From assembly GCA_946414115.1 (NCBI GenBank), contig CAMKNF010000147.1:1-5038 (forward strand): DNA of 5,038 bases. Reading direction: 5' to 3'. The position numbers and the translations under genes were made by a program. Position 1 is the stretch's first letter, and each line of letters begins with the position of its first letter. The DNA comes from an uncultured Ruminococcus sp. (GTDB lineage: Bacteria; Bacillota; Clostridia; Oscillospirales; Acutalibacteraceae). This document shows positions 1 through 4,964 of the stretch, one piece after another. The notes under the pieces are model-generated. The model saw nothing but the letters and a program-made list of their open reading frames with translations. It ran no database searches and was not told the DNA's origin.

Positions 1-611
1 CAAGGCTCACAAACACAGATTTAATCGGGTTAAAGGAGTGTTTTGCACCCACCGAAAGGGTGTATGAAAGGGGAGAAATTATTACAATATGTTCACCTGA
101 AGATGACACAATTGGAATAATTAAAAGCGGAATTGCATATCTTTCGACAATCAATTCCGAGGAGCAGAGAAGAATAATTGATTATTATATGCGTGGCAAT
201 GCGTTCGGAAAACATTTTCTTCCCGACACCGAGGAGAAATTATTTTATGTTTACGCAAAGACAAAATGCACCGTTGATTTTGTAAAATACAAAAAGCTGA
301 TTACCTGCTGCGGAAAAAACTGTGCAAAGCACGTTGCTTTTATTGACCACATTATGATGACGACGGCGAGGAAGTCGCTTGTTCACGTTGACATTCTCTG
401 CCAAAGAACACTTCGCAGTAAGCTGATGTCGTTTTTTGAATATCTTGAGTCGGAGGAAAAAAGCAACAGCTTTACTCTGCCTTTGCCGTTTTCCGACCTT
501 GCAGATTATCTCGGAGTTGACCGAAGTGCGATGATGAGGGAAATTAAAAAGCTCAACGAGGAAAAAATTATTTCCAACGACAAGCGAAAGGTGACGATAA
601 ATAAAAAGTAG
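1..611 (+). CDS. Crp/Fnr-family transcriptional regulator, 5' end cut off by the window
   Basis: This is a cytoplasmic DNA-binding regulator of the Crp/Fnr superfamily, with an N-terminal cyclic-nucleotide-type beta-barrel and a C-terminal winged helix-turn-helix. The frame is open from base 3 with no stop, and the residues before the GTG at 60 (LTNTDLIGLKECFAPTERVY) fit the start of the family's effector domain, so GTG 60 is not the true start and the gene begins outside the window. About 202 codons are visible, nearly the family's usual 220-230. The barrel shows the pattern RGEII...GIIKSGIAYL...GNAFG (to about base 215). The helix-turn-helix is at about 489-575, with LADYLGVDRSAMMREI as its core. 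Three cysteines (codons at 306, 309, 321; CCGKNC) lie just before the long dimer helix. Cysteines near here occur in related clostridial proteins, and I do not infer a metal cluster from them. The ligand and target genes are unknown. It is not obviously linked to the downstream operon, from which repeats separate it. Confidence 0.88.
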   Translation, partial: RLTNTDLIGLKECFAPTERVYERGEIITICSPEDDTIGIIKSGIAYLSTINSEEQRRIIDYYMRGNAFGKHFLPDTEEKLFYVYAKTKCTVDFVKYKKLITCCGKNCAKHVAFIDHIMMTTARKSLVHVDILCQRTLRSKLMSFFEYLESEEKSNSFTLPLPFSDLADYLGVDRSAMMREIKKLNEEKIISNDKRKVTINKK

Positions 612-626
612 TATAAACGATAATTT

Positions 627-643
627 AGCCGAGTGCCTCGGCT
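627..643 (+). terminator. GC-rich hairpin after the Crp-like gene, doubtful terminator
   Basis: AGCCGAG (627-633) and CTCGGCT (637-643) form a perfect 7-bp stem with a 3-nt loop, 15 bases after the stop codon. A second small stem (CTCG 642-645 with CGAG 651-654) overlaps its edge. The position suits a transcript end, but no U-tract follows on the + strand (CGCAAATCGAG), so it may instead be an mRNA 3'-end stabiliser or part of an intergenic repeat. Confidence 0.3.
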
Positions 644-721
644 CGCAAATCGAGTGGAAAAGTTAGTTTGTTTGGAGAAAATTGTAACCCGAATTTTAAA
701 TTTATATATAGTTAACGTTTC

Positions 722-749
722 GGGACGTCAAGGATGCCGTCCCCTACGG
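722..749 (+). repeat. Repeat unit A, 28 bp
   Basis: The unit is GGGACGTC, six variable bases (AAGGAT), then GCCGTCCCCTACGG. It matches unit A' at 858-885 in inverted orientation at all 22 outer positions. It can also fold on itself, GGGACG (722-727) pairing with CGTCCC (738-743), so local and long-range pairings compete. Confidence 0.8.
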
Positions 750-776
750 CGATATTGGAACCGTTTGTTTTTAGTC

Positions 777-800
777 GTAGGGACACGGCGTGCCGTGTCC
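777..800 (+). repeat. Repeat unit B, 24-bp near-perfect palindrome
   Basis: After a GTAG lead, GGACACGGC (781-789) and GCCGTGTCC (792-800) are exact reverse complements around a 2-base centre (GT). The whole 24 bp recurs exactly, inverted, at 917-940. Confidence 0.85.
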
Positions 801-857
801 GCAGTGGAAATTAAACTATACCAAATAAACCGTAGTTATAGAGAAAAACAAACCTTT

Positions 858-885
858 CCGTAGGGGACGGCTTCCCAGACGTCCC
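858..885 (-). repeat. Repeat unit A', inverted copy of A
   Basis: CCGTAGGGGACGGC (858-871), six variable bases (TTCCCA) and GACGTCCC (878-885). Reversed, it equals unit A except in the six-base spacer (TGGGAA against AAGGAT). The conservation of the arms but not the spacer fits a structure kept as a hairpin. Confidence 0.8.
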
Positions 886-888
886 TTT

Positions 889-915
889 CACAAAAATTGC
901 AATTCAATTTTTGTG
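889..915. repeat. AT-rich 11-bp stem-loop between A' and B'
   Basis: CACAAAAATTG (889-899) and CAATTTTTGTG (905-915) are exact reverse complements with a 5-base loop (CAATT). It lies exactly between A' and B'. It could act as a bidirectional weak terminator because each strand ends in a T-rich arm. Confidence 0.65.
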
Positions 916-916
916 T

Positions 917-940
917 GGACACGGCACGCCGTGTCCCTAC
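917..940 (-). repeat. Repeat unit B', inverted copy of B
   Basis: GGACACGGC (917-925), AC, GCCGTGTCC (928-936), then CTAC. This is the exact 24-bp reverse complement of unit B at 777-800, including the centre and the flanking GTAG/CTAC. Confidence 0.85.
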
Positions 941-1016
941 GTCAACGTTGGCTATAACTGCAACTATAAATTATAGTTTATCTTTCAATTAAAAATTAAC
1001 ATATTTAATTAAACTA
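941..1016. other. AT-rich spacer upstream of the SRP RNA promoter, with a 17-bp palindrome
   Basis: No gene is visible here. AACTATAA (962-969), A, TTATAGTT (971-978) is a perfect palindrome about 40 bases before the -35 box. AT-rich DNA follows up to the promoter and could serve as an UP-like element. An 11-bp direct repeat, AATTAAACTAT, lies at 809-819 and 1007-1017. A regulatory role is only a guess. Confidence 0.35.
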
Positions 1017-1045
1017 TTGATTTTCTTTTCAACGTGTGTTATAAT
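1017..1045 (+). promoter_or_regulatory. Sigma-70-type promoter (extended -10) for the SRP RNA and probably dnaX
   Basis: TTGATT (1017-1022) is separated by exactly 17 bases from a perfect TATAAT (1040-1045). TGT directly before the -10 box (1037-1039) gives the extended -10 motif common in Gram-positive bacteria. The predicted start is near G1052, about 28 bases before the SRP RNA body. A strong promoter suits an abundant stable RNA. It is the best candidate promoter for the downstream operon too, since no clear second one is seen before dnaX. Confidence 0.72.
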
Positions 1046-1079
1046 AATCAAGAATTGCAAGAAGTCATTGCGTGCAATT

Positions 1080-1189
1080 AAGTGAGCGGCAGGCCCTGTG
1101 CGATTGGGGTCTGTGAACCATGTCAGGCGGGGAACCGAGCAGCATTAAGCAGTATTTCTGATGCGATGCAGTAAGTCTGCCGCTTACTT
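1080..1189 (+). ncRNA. ffs: Signal recognition particle RNA, small bacterial (4.5S) type
   Basis: This RNA binds the SRP54 protein Ffh and FtsY to target nascent membrane and secreted proteins. The conserved domain IV is clear: GTCAGG, a CGG-GGAA-CCG tetraloop hairpin (1128-1137), then AGCAGC. The usual loop-closing UCC/GGA is replaced by CGG/CCG, a compensated change that supports real pairing. The ends close in a 13-bp stem, 1080-1092 with 1177-1189 (AAGTGAGCGGCAG against CTGCCGCTTACTT, one G-U). The roughly 110-nt length and terminal stem leave no room for an Alu domain, so it is the small type and not the about 270-nt Bacillus form. Position just upstream of dnaX is the common arrangement in Firmicutes. 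Exact mature ends are inferred from the stem. Confidence 0.9.
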
Positions 1190-1201
1190 ATTTGTACGAT
1201 T

Positions 1202-1233
1202 GCCGTTATTTCGGCTGACGGCTTGCATTTTTT
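1202..1233 (+). terminator. Possible weak terminator or attenuator between the SRP RNA and dnaX
   Basis: GCCGT (1202-1206) pairs with ACGGC (1218-1222). An alternative is GCCG with CGGC (1212-1215). A run of six T follows at 1228-1233, after TTGCA. The stem is short and the T-run is offset by five bases, so termination is probably partial, giving much SRP RNA and less dnaX transcript. Confidence 0.4.
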
Positions 1234-1241
1234 GTTGATGC

Positions 1242-1249
1242 GGAGGTGA
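1242..1249 (+). promoter_or_regulatory. Ribosome binding site that fixes the TTG start of dnaX
   Basis: GGAGGTGA closely matches the anti-Shine-Dalgarno sequence. Four T separate it from the TTG at 1254. No ATG or GTG in this frame fits better, and the encoded MYRVLYRKWRP is the standard DnaX beginning, so the rare TTG start is well supported. Confidence 0.85.
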
Positions 1250-1253
1250 TTTT

Positions 1254-2960
1254 TTGTATAGGGTTTTGTATCGCAAATGGCGACCGCAGACTTTCGATGA
1301 TGTTTCCGGACAGGAGCATATAACCACTACTCTGAAAAACGAACTTATTGCAGGTCGTCTGAACCACGCATACCTTTTCACAGGTTCAAGGGGTACGGGA
1401 AAAACTACCTGTGCAAAAATTCTTGCCAAAGCAGTAAACTGCCTTGATATTCACAACGGAAATCCCTGCGGAAAGTGTGAAGTCTGCCGTGGAATTGACG
1501 ACGGAAGTATACTCGACGTTGTTGAAATGGACGCAGCTTCCAACCGCAATATTGACGATATCCGTCAGATTATCGACGAGGTGCAGTTCAAGCCGGCAAA
1601 GTGCAAATACAGAGTTTATATAATTGACGAGGTGCATATGCTCACCACACAGGCGTTCAATGCACTTCTCAAAACTCTTGAAGAACCGCCCGAACACGTT
1701 ATTTTCATACTTGCAACAACCGAGGTTCACAAGCTTCCGCAGACGATTCTTTCACGCTGTCAGAAGTTTGAGTTTCACCGCATACCGCCTCGTGCAATTG
1801 CAGACAGACTTCTTTTTGTTGCACAGCAGGAGGAAGTTACGCTTTCAGATTCTGCCGCAATGCTTATTGCAGCTGTAGCAGACGGAGCTTTGCGTGACGG
1901 TTTGTCGTTGCTCGACAGATGTATTGCGATAAGTTCTGATATTGACGAGGAAGTTGTCAGAAATGCGGCAGGACTTGCAAGAAAAACATATCTTTATGAG
2001 CTTGCAGCCTGTGCTATTAATAAAAACACTGCAAAATCGCTTGAAATCATTGACCGTTTGTACGGAGAGTCAAAGGATATGGCTCGGCTTTGCGATGAGC
2101 TTATCGCACATTTCAGAGCACTGATGCTGATTAAATCCGTCAGAAATCCGAGGGATATTCTTGTAATGTCCGAGGATGAATTTGAAGAGGCACAAACGCA
2201 GTCCGACTACCTTTCACTTTCCGATATAGTCTACTATATGGACGTTTTATCTCGTGCTTATCAGCGAATGGGCAAGGGCACGGGCGACAGAACAGAGCTT
2301 GAAATGGCTATGGTAAAGTTGTCCTCTTCCGAGCTTGACGGTACAACCGAAGCAATGACACAGAGAATTTCCGCACTTGAAAAGGCAGTTAAGTATAAAG
2401 CAACTGTAGACTATGTTACTGCTTCAGAAAAGGTCGGCGAAAAATTAAGGAATTATCAGAACGAAATTTCTGAAAAATCTGATTTTGAAGAACAAAAAAC
2501 AGAGCAGATACAGAAAACAGCAGAAACTGAATCGGTTGAAGAACCCGAGAAACCAAAAGCACCTGTTGCAAAGCCTGCACCTGTTCCTGCGTCAAAGCCT
2601 TCAAGGACTCCCGCAAACCTTGATGAAATCTACAAAAATGCAAGACCGTTCCCCGATTGGGTGGATGTTGTCAACAATATGAAACCTATATCAAGGGCAA
2701 TTGCGGCGGCTTTTTCAGGCTCAACTGCATACGTTAGCGGAAACTATCTTCTGATTGACACAAGCAATGAAATGGCATTCGAGCTTTTGAAAAACGGTAC
2801 AAGGCGAGAGGAAATCAGAAAGATTATTCTTGAAACAACCGGCAGGGTTTATAAACTCGGACCTTATAAACGTGTTGAGGAAAAAAAGAAAGAAACCGAC
2901 CCTCTTGATGTTCTGAAAAACGGACTCGAGGGTACGGGAATTACAATAACAGAGGAATAA
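1254..2960 (+). CDS. dnaX: DNA polymerase III subunit gamma/tau (clamp-loader ATPase)
   Basis: DnaX is the AAA+ motor of the clamp loader that, with HolA/HolB-type subunits, opens the beta clamp and loads it on primed DNA. It is 568 residues, in the Firmicutes range. Motifs in order are the N-terminal YRKWRPQTFDDVSGQEH, Walker A GSRGTGKT (44-51), a zinc-binding cysteine set (C63, C72, C75, C78), Walker B YIIDEVH (122-128), sensor 1 ATTE (154-157), SRC with the arginine finger (R168), and the sensor 2 region GALRDGLSLLDR (211-222). The helical collar ends near 360. A charged, proline/alanine-rich linker (about 405-455) joins a C-terminal domain (about 464-540) that in tau-type proteins contacts the polymerase or helicase. 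The start is TTG with a strong ribosome site. It is the first protein gene of the dnaX-ybaB-recR-smpB run. A slippery A AAA AAG heptamer lies at codons 543-545 (see separate entry). Confidence 0.97.
   Translation: MYRVLYRKWRPQTFDDVSGQEHITTTLKNELIAGRLNHAYLFTGSRGTGKTTCAKILAKAVNCLDIHNGNPCGKCEVCRGIDDGSILDVVEMDAASNRNIDDIRQIIDEVQFKPAKCKYRVYIIDEVHMLTTQAFNALLKTLEEPPEHVIFILATTEVHKLPQTILSRCQKFEFHRIPPRAIADRLLFVAQQEEVTLSDSAAMLIAAVADGALRDGLSLLDRCIAISSDIDEEVVRNAAGLARKTYLYELAACAINKNTAKSLEIIDRLYGESKDMARLCDELIAHFRALMLIKSVRNPRDILVMSEDEFEEAQTQSDYLSLSDIVYYMDVLSRAYQRMGKGTGDRTELEMAMVKLSSSELDGTTEAMTQRISALEKAVKYKATVDYVTASEKVGEKLRNYQNEISEKSDFEEQKTEQIQKTAETESVEEPEKPKAPVAKPAPVPASKPSRTPANLDEIYKNARPFPDWVDVVNNMKPISRAIAAAFSGSTAYVSGNYLLIDTSNEMAFELLKNGTRREEIRKIILETTGRVYKLGPYKRVEEKKKETDPLDVLKNGLEGTGITITEE
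2882..2937 (+). promoter_or_regulatory. Candidate programmed -1 frameshift signal near the 3' end of dnaX
   Basis: The heptamer A AAA AAG (2882-2888) is in the correct phase (gaA AAA AAG) for tandem -1 slippage, the same heptamer as in E. coli dnaX. After a 7-base spacer, CCG-ACCCTC (2896-2904) pairs with GAGGGT (2928-2933) and CGG (2935-2937), a 9-bp stem with one bulged A and a 23-base loop. Slippage would read ERNRPS and stop at TGA 2906-2908, giving a protein of about 551 residues in place of 568. Unlike in E. coli, the shift would remove only the tail and not a whole domain, so function is uncertain and chance is possible in a lysine-rich stretch. Confidence 0.4.
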
Positions 2961-2981
2961 AACTGAAAGGAATTTAATATT

Positions 2982-3332
2982 ATGAAAGCAAGATTACCAA
3001 AAGGATACAACAACGGCGGAGCAAACAACATTCAGCAGCTCGCACGTCAGGCACAGAAGCTTCAGGACGATATGGAAACAGCCGCAGCAGAGCTTGAAGC
3101 AAAAGAATACGATGCTACAGCAGGCGGCGGAGCAGTTAAAGTAACCGTTACAGGCAAAATGGAGCTTACAAAAGTTGAGATTTCACCCGAGGTTGTTGAC
3201 CCAGAGGACGTAGAAATGCTTTCCGACCTCGTAATAGCTGCCGCTAACGAAGCGTTAAGAGCAGCTCAAAAGGAAAAAGAGGACAAAATGGAGTCAATTT
3301 CGGGCGGACTTAATATTCCCGGAATGTTTTAA
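2982..3332 (+). CDS. ybaB: YbaB/EbfC family nucleoid-associated DNA-binding protein
   Basis: These small dimeric proteins bind DNA and coat the nucleoid. Their precise role beside dnaX and recR is not settled, although the gene order is widely kept in bacteria. The protein has 116 residues, normal for the family. It starts with a glycine/asparagine-rich tail (MKARLPKGYNNGG), then a long amphipathic helix (about 17-42, with IQQLARQAQKLQDDM) that forms the dimer tweezers. A beta-sheet core follows (GGGAVKVTVTGKMELTKVEI, 48-67), then PEVVDPEDVEMLSDLVIAAANEAL and a charged C-terminal helix. The ATG at 2982 has AAAGGAA (2966-2972) nine bases before it. It lies 21 nt after dnaX and 2 nt before recR, consistent with one transcript and coupled translation. 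Confidence 0.95.
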   Translation: MKARLPKGYNNGGANNIQQLARQAQKLQDDMETAAAELEAKEYDATAGGGAVKVTVTGKMELTKVEISPEVVDPEDVEMLSDLVIAAANEALRAAQKEKEDKMESISGGLNIPGMF

Positions 3333-3334
3333 TT

Positions 3335-3937
3335 ATGGCTCAGTATAATGTAGCTCCGCTTGAAAATCTTGTGGAGCAATTTGAAAAAATGCCCGGAATC
3401 GGACATAAAACTGCACAGCGCCTTGCATATTATGTGCTCAATCTGTCAAAAACACAGGCAGAGGAGCTTGCAGGCGCAGTGCTTGACGCCCATACAAAGA
3501 TACACTATTGCAGTAAATGCTGTAACCTTACAGACAAGGAGCTTTGTCCGGTATGTGCAAGTCCGTTGAGGGATAATTCTGTAATCTGCGTTGTCGAAAC
3601 TCCGAGAGATGCAACGGCAGTTGAGAACACTCACGAGTTCAAGGGTGTTTATCACGTTCTTCACGGTGCAATTTCTCCGCTTAACGACATTGGTCCTGAC
3701 AACCTCACGATAAAACAGCTTGTTGCAAGACTGTCAGATGACACTGTCAATGAGGTTATAATGGCAACAAACCCTACTGTTGAGGGTGACGCAACTGCGC
3801 TGTATATTTCAAAGCTTTTAAAGCCTATGGGCGTTAAGGTAACTCGGCTTGCTTACGGAATACCCGTTGGCGGCGACCTTGAATACGCAGACGAATACAC
3901 ACTTGCAAAGGCGTTGGAAGGCAGGAATGAGATATAA
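3335..3937 (+). CDS. recR: Recombination mediator protein RecR
   Basis: RecR works with RecO and RecF to load RecA on SSB-coated single-stranded DNA at gaps and stalled forks. The 200 residues match the family's usual length. Domains in order are a helix-hairpin-helix (MPGIGHKTAQRLA, 19-31), a C4 zinc finger (C59, C62, C71, C74; the extra C63 sits where glycine is usual), a Toprim domain (from about 80, with VVETPRDATAVE containing E88 and NPTVEGDATALYI at 146-158), and the C-terminal RLAYGIPVGGDLEYADEYTLAKAL (171-194). The start ATG is 2 nt past the ybaB stop with only a weak GGAA upstream (3321-3324), which suggests translational coupling. The stop TAA shares its last base with the smpB ATG. 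Confidence 0.97.
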   Translation: MAQYNVAPLENLVEQFEKMPGIGHKTAQRLAYYVLNLSKTQAEELAGAVLDAHTKIHYCSKCCNLTDKELCPVCASPLRDNSVICVVETPRDATAVENTHEFKGVYHVLHGAISPLNDIGPDNLTIKQLVARLSDDTVNEVIMATNPTVEGDATALYISKLLKPMGVKVTRLAYGIPVGGDLEYADEYTLAKALEGRNEI

Positions 3938-4398
3938 TGAGCTCACTCAAAACGATTGCACAGAACAAAAAGGCTCATCACGATTATTTTATAGAGGAGT
4001 TCTACGAAGCGGGAATTGAGCTGTTGGGCACAGAGGTAAAGTCTATCAGAAACGGCAGAGTAAACCTCAAGGATAGCTGGTGCTCCATTGTGGATGGCGA
4101 GATTTTCGTCAACGGTATGCACATTTCGCCTTACGAGCACGGCAATATCTTCAACCGTGATCCAATGCGAGTGCGCAGACTTCTGATGCACAAAAAAGAA
4201 ATCAACAAGCTTTACGGAACTGTCAAGCAGACAGGGTATTCGCTGATACCGATAAGCCTTTATTTTAAGGACAGCAGAGTAAAGCTTCAGGTCGGATTGT
4301 GTAAAGGCAAAAAGCTCTACGATAAGCGTGAGGATATGGCTAAACGCAGTGCAAAGCGTGACATTGAAAGGGCTATCAAAGAGCAGTCAAGAAGTTAA
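3937..4398 (+). CDS. smpB: SsrA-binding protein SmpB
   Basis: SmpB binds the tRNA-like part of tmRNA and brings it to ribosomes stalled on broken mRNA, where its tail occupies the empty mRNA channel. It is 153 residues, the normal size. The OB-fold core shows IAQNKKAHHDYFIEEFYEAG (about 7-26), GTEVKSIRNGRVNLKDS (31-47) and the HISPYEHGN segment (62-70). The basic C-terminal tail (KGKKLYDKREDMAKRSAKRD, 123-142, continuing into a short helix) is the part known to enter the channel. The ATG overlaps the recR stop by one base (TAATG), with AGGA at 3923-3926 as ribosome site. Placement directly before ssrA puts both trans-translation partners together, and the tight join to recR ties them to the replication/repair operon. 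Confidence 0.97.
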   Translation: MSSLKTIAQNKKAHHDYFIEEFYEAGIELLGTEVKSIRNGRVNLKDSWCSIVDGEIFVNGMHISPYEHGNIFNRDPMRVRRLLMHKKEINKLYGTVKQTGYSLIPISLYFKDSRVKLQVGLCKGKKLYDKREDMAKRSAKRDIERAIKEQSRS

Positions 4399-4423
4399 TT
4401 ATTAATTGTAAATTGTGATATAT

Positions 4424-4768
4424 GGGGGTGTAAAGGTTTCGACGGGGATTGTGAACCTTGATAAGCGAGCAGCGGTGCGGGACCGCTATAAAATCCGCAA
4501 CTTAAAAATAACTGACAAAACTACAGTTAAATTAGCAGCTTAATGCTGCTCGTTCCTGCACAGAGCACCACGGCTGTGCAAGGGGCGTCGATTAGTGGTA
4601 AATGTGAACAGAGTATTGCTCCGCACTTTGTCACAGTTTAGGAGCTGCCGAGCCGTATAGCCTGTCGTTGGGCGATGCGGTGAGGGAGATTTAAAACAGC
4701 GACTGCGCTCGGAGAAAGTCTTGGCAAACATTTTTCGGACAGGGGTTCGACTCCCCTCACCTCCACCA
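4424..4768 (+). ncRNA. ssrA: Transfer-messenger RNA (tmRNA)
   Basis: tmRNA rescues stalled ribosomes and adds a degradation tag. The ends form the tRNA-like domain: 5' GGGGGTG (4424-4430) pairs with CACCTCC (4758-4764), followed by A and an encoded CCA (4766-4768). The T arm is AGGGG-TTCGACT-CCCCT (4741-4757). The 5' segment TAAAGGTTTCGACGGGGA is the tmRNA hallmark. Pseudoknot 1 is visible: AGCGGT (4471-4476) with ACCGCT (4482-4487), and GCGG (4477-4480) with CCGC (4495-4498). The tag frame ends at TAA 4541-4543, in the loop of AGCAGC/GCTGCT (4534-4550), as in helix 5 of other tmRNAs. The length is 345 nt. It is a one-piece molecule, not a permuted two-piece form. I see no clear promoter in the 25 nt after smpB, so transcription may come from the operon or from a start inside smpB, with RNase P trimming the 5' end. 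Confidence 0.97.
4514..4543 (+). other. tmRNA proteolysis-tag reading frame
   Basis: By alignment of AAAAATAACT before it with the AAAAATAGTC before the E. coli resume codon, the resume codon is probably GAC at 4514-4516. The frame then encodes DKTTVKLAA and stops at TAA. The LAA end is what ClpXP-type proteases need. The resume codon is inferred, not proven: one codon earlier (ACT) would add T in front. The tag is more basic than the common YALAA type. Confidence 0.7.
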
Positions 4769-4771
4769 AAT

Positions 4772-4822
4772 AAGAACCGCAATTTTGATACAATGTGTCA
4801 AGACTGCGGTTCTTTCCTTTTT
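4772..4822 (+). terminator. Rho-independent terminator after ssrA
   Basis: AAGAACCGCA (4772-4781) and TGCGGTTCTT (4805-4814) form a perfect 10-bp stem. The arm is extended by an inner 7-bp stem, TTGATAC (4785-4791) with GTGTCAA (4795-4801, one G-U), across a 3+3 internal loop. A T-rich tail TTTCCTTTTT follows. It begins 4 bases after the tmRNA CCA, so it ends both ssrA and the operon. Confidence 0.9.
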
Positions 4823-4839
4823 GCACCGATTAAATTTTA

Positions 4840-4862
4840 AAGTGCTTGTTTTCAAGCCTTTT
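4840..4862 (+). terminator. Second small hairpin, possible back-up terminator
   Basis: GCTTG (4844-4848) and CAAGC (4853-4857) close a TTTT loop, extended by AAG (4840-4842) with CTT (4858-4860) around a bulged T. Only TTTTC follows, so the U-tract is poor. It may be a back-up stop behind the ssrA terminator, or just chance. Confidence 0.3.
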
Positions 4863-4868
4863 CTGACT

Positions 4869-4884
4869 TCTTTCACACGAATAC
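4869..4884 (-). repeat. Inverted copy of the 19-bp repeat unit
   Basis: TCTTTCACACGAATAC is the exact 16-bp reverse complement of 4984-4999, the first 16 bases of the second tandem unit. The two copies lie 99 bases apart in gene-free DNA. Confidence 0.75.
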
Positions 4885-4964
4885 AAATTACAGCACCTCG
4901 GAAGATTGACTTTTTTCGAAGTGTTTTTGCGTTCATAATGACTTTTGAATATAATTACTTAAAA

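Larger units (their letters stand above)
722..940. repeat. Interleaved palindromic repeat cluster (A-B-A'-B'), MITE-like or REP-like
   Basis: This block makes up most of the gene-free stretch 612-1016. Two different GC-rich units each occur twice in opposite orientation: A at 722-749 and A' at 858-885, B at 777-800 and B' at 917-940. An exact 10-bp inverted pair, GTTTGTTTTT (763-772) and AAAAACAAAC (844-853), sits just inside A and A'. Bases 722-885 can thus fold as one long hairpin with the self-complementary B at its inner part. AGTTATAG (834-841) and CTATAACT (952-959) form a further inverted pair around the A'-B' half. No convincing protein is encoded. The GC-rich units stand out from AT-rich surroundings, which suggests insertion or spread of a repeat family. 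No target-site duplication is evident to me. Confidence 0.8.

Noticed and set aside
60..62. GTG at 60 as the start of the Crp-like gene
   Set aside because: The frame stays open to the window's left edge and the upstream residues match the family's N-terminal region, so the gene is cut by the window rather than starting here.
633..863. 76-residue open frame across the repeat region
   Set aside because: It is made mostly of the palindromic repeats, has no ribosome site and no recognisable protein pattern.
1053..1079. Leader hairpin as an Alu domain of a large-type SRP RNA
   Set aside because: It lacks the conserved Alu-domain motifs and the closing stem 1080-1092/1177-1189 ends the molecule as in the small type.
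4364..4423. A promoter for ssrA inside the end of smpB (TTGAAA at 4364-4369)
   Set aside because: No acceptable -10 box lies at a 16-18 base distance, and the AT-rich 4399-4423 stretch has no matching -35, so the call could not be supported.
4540..4826. Minus-strand open frames opposite ssrA (one containing GGGEGSRTPVRK)
   Set aside because: They are antisense translations of the tmRNA 3' domain. This SRTPV type of peptide is a well-known spurious annotation opposite tRNA-like sequences.
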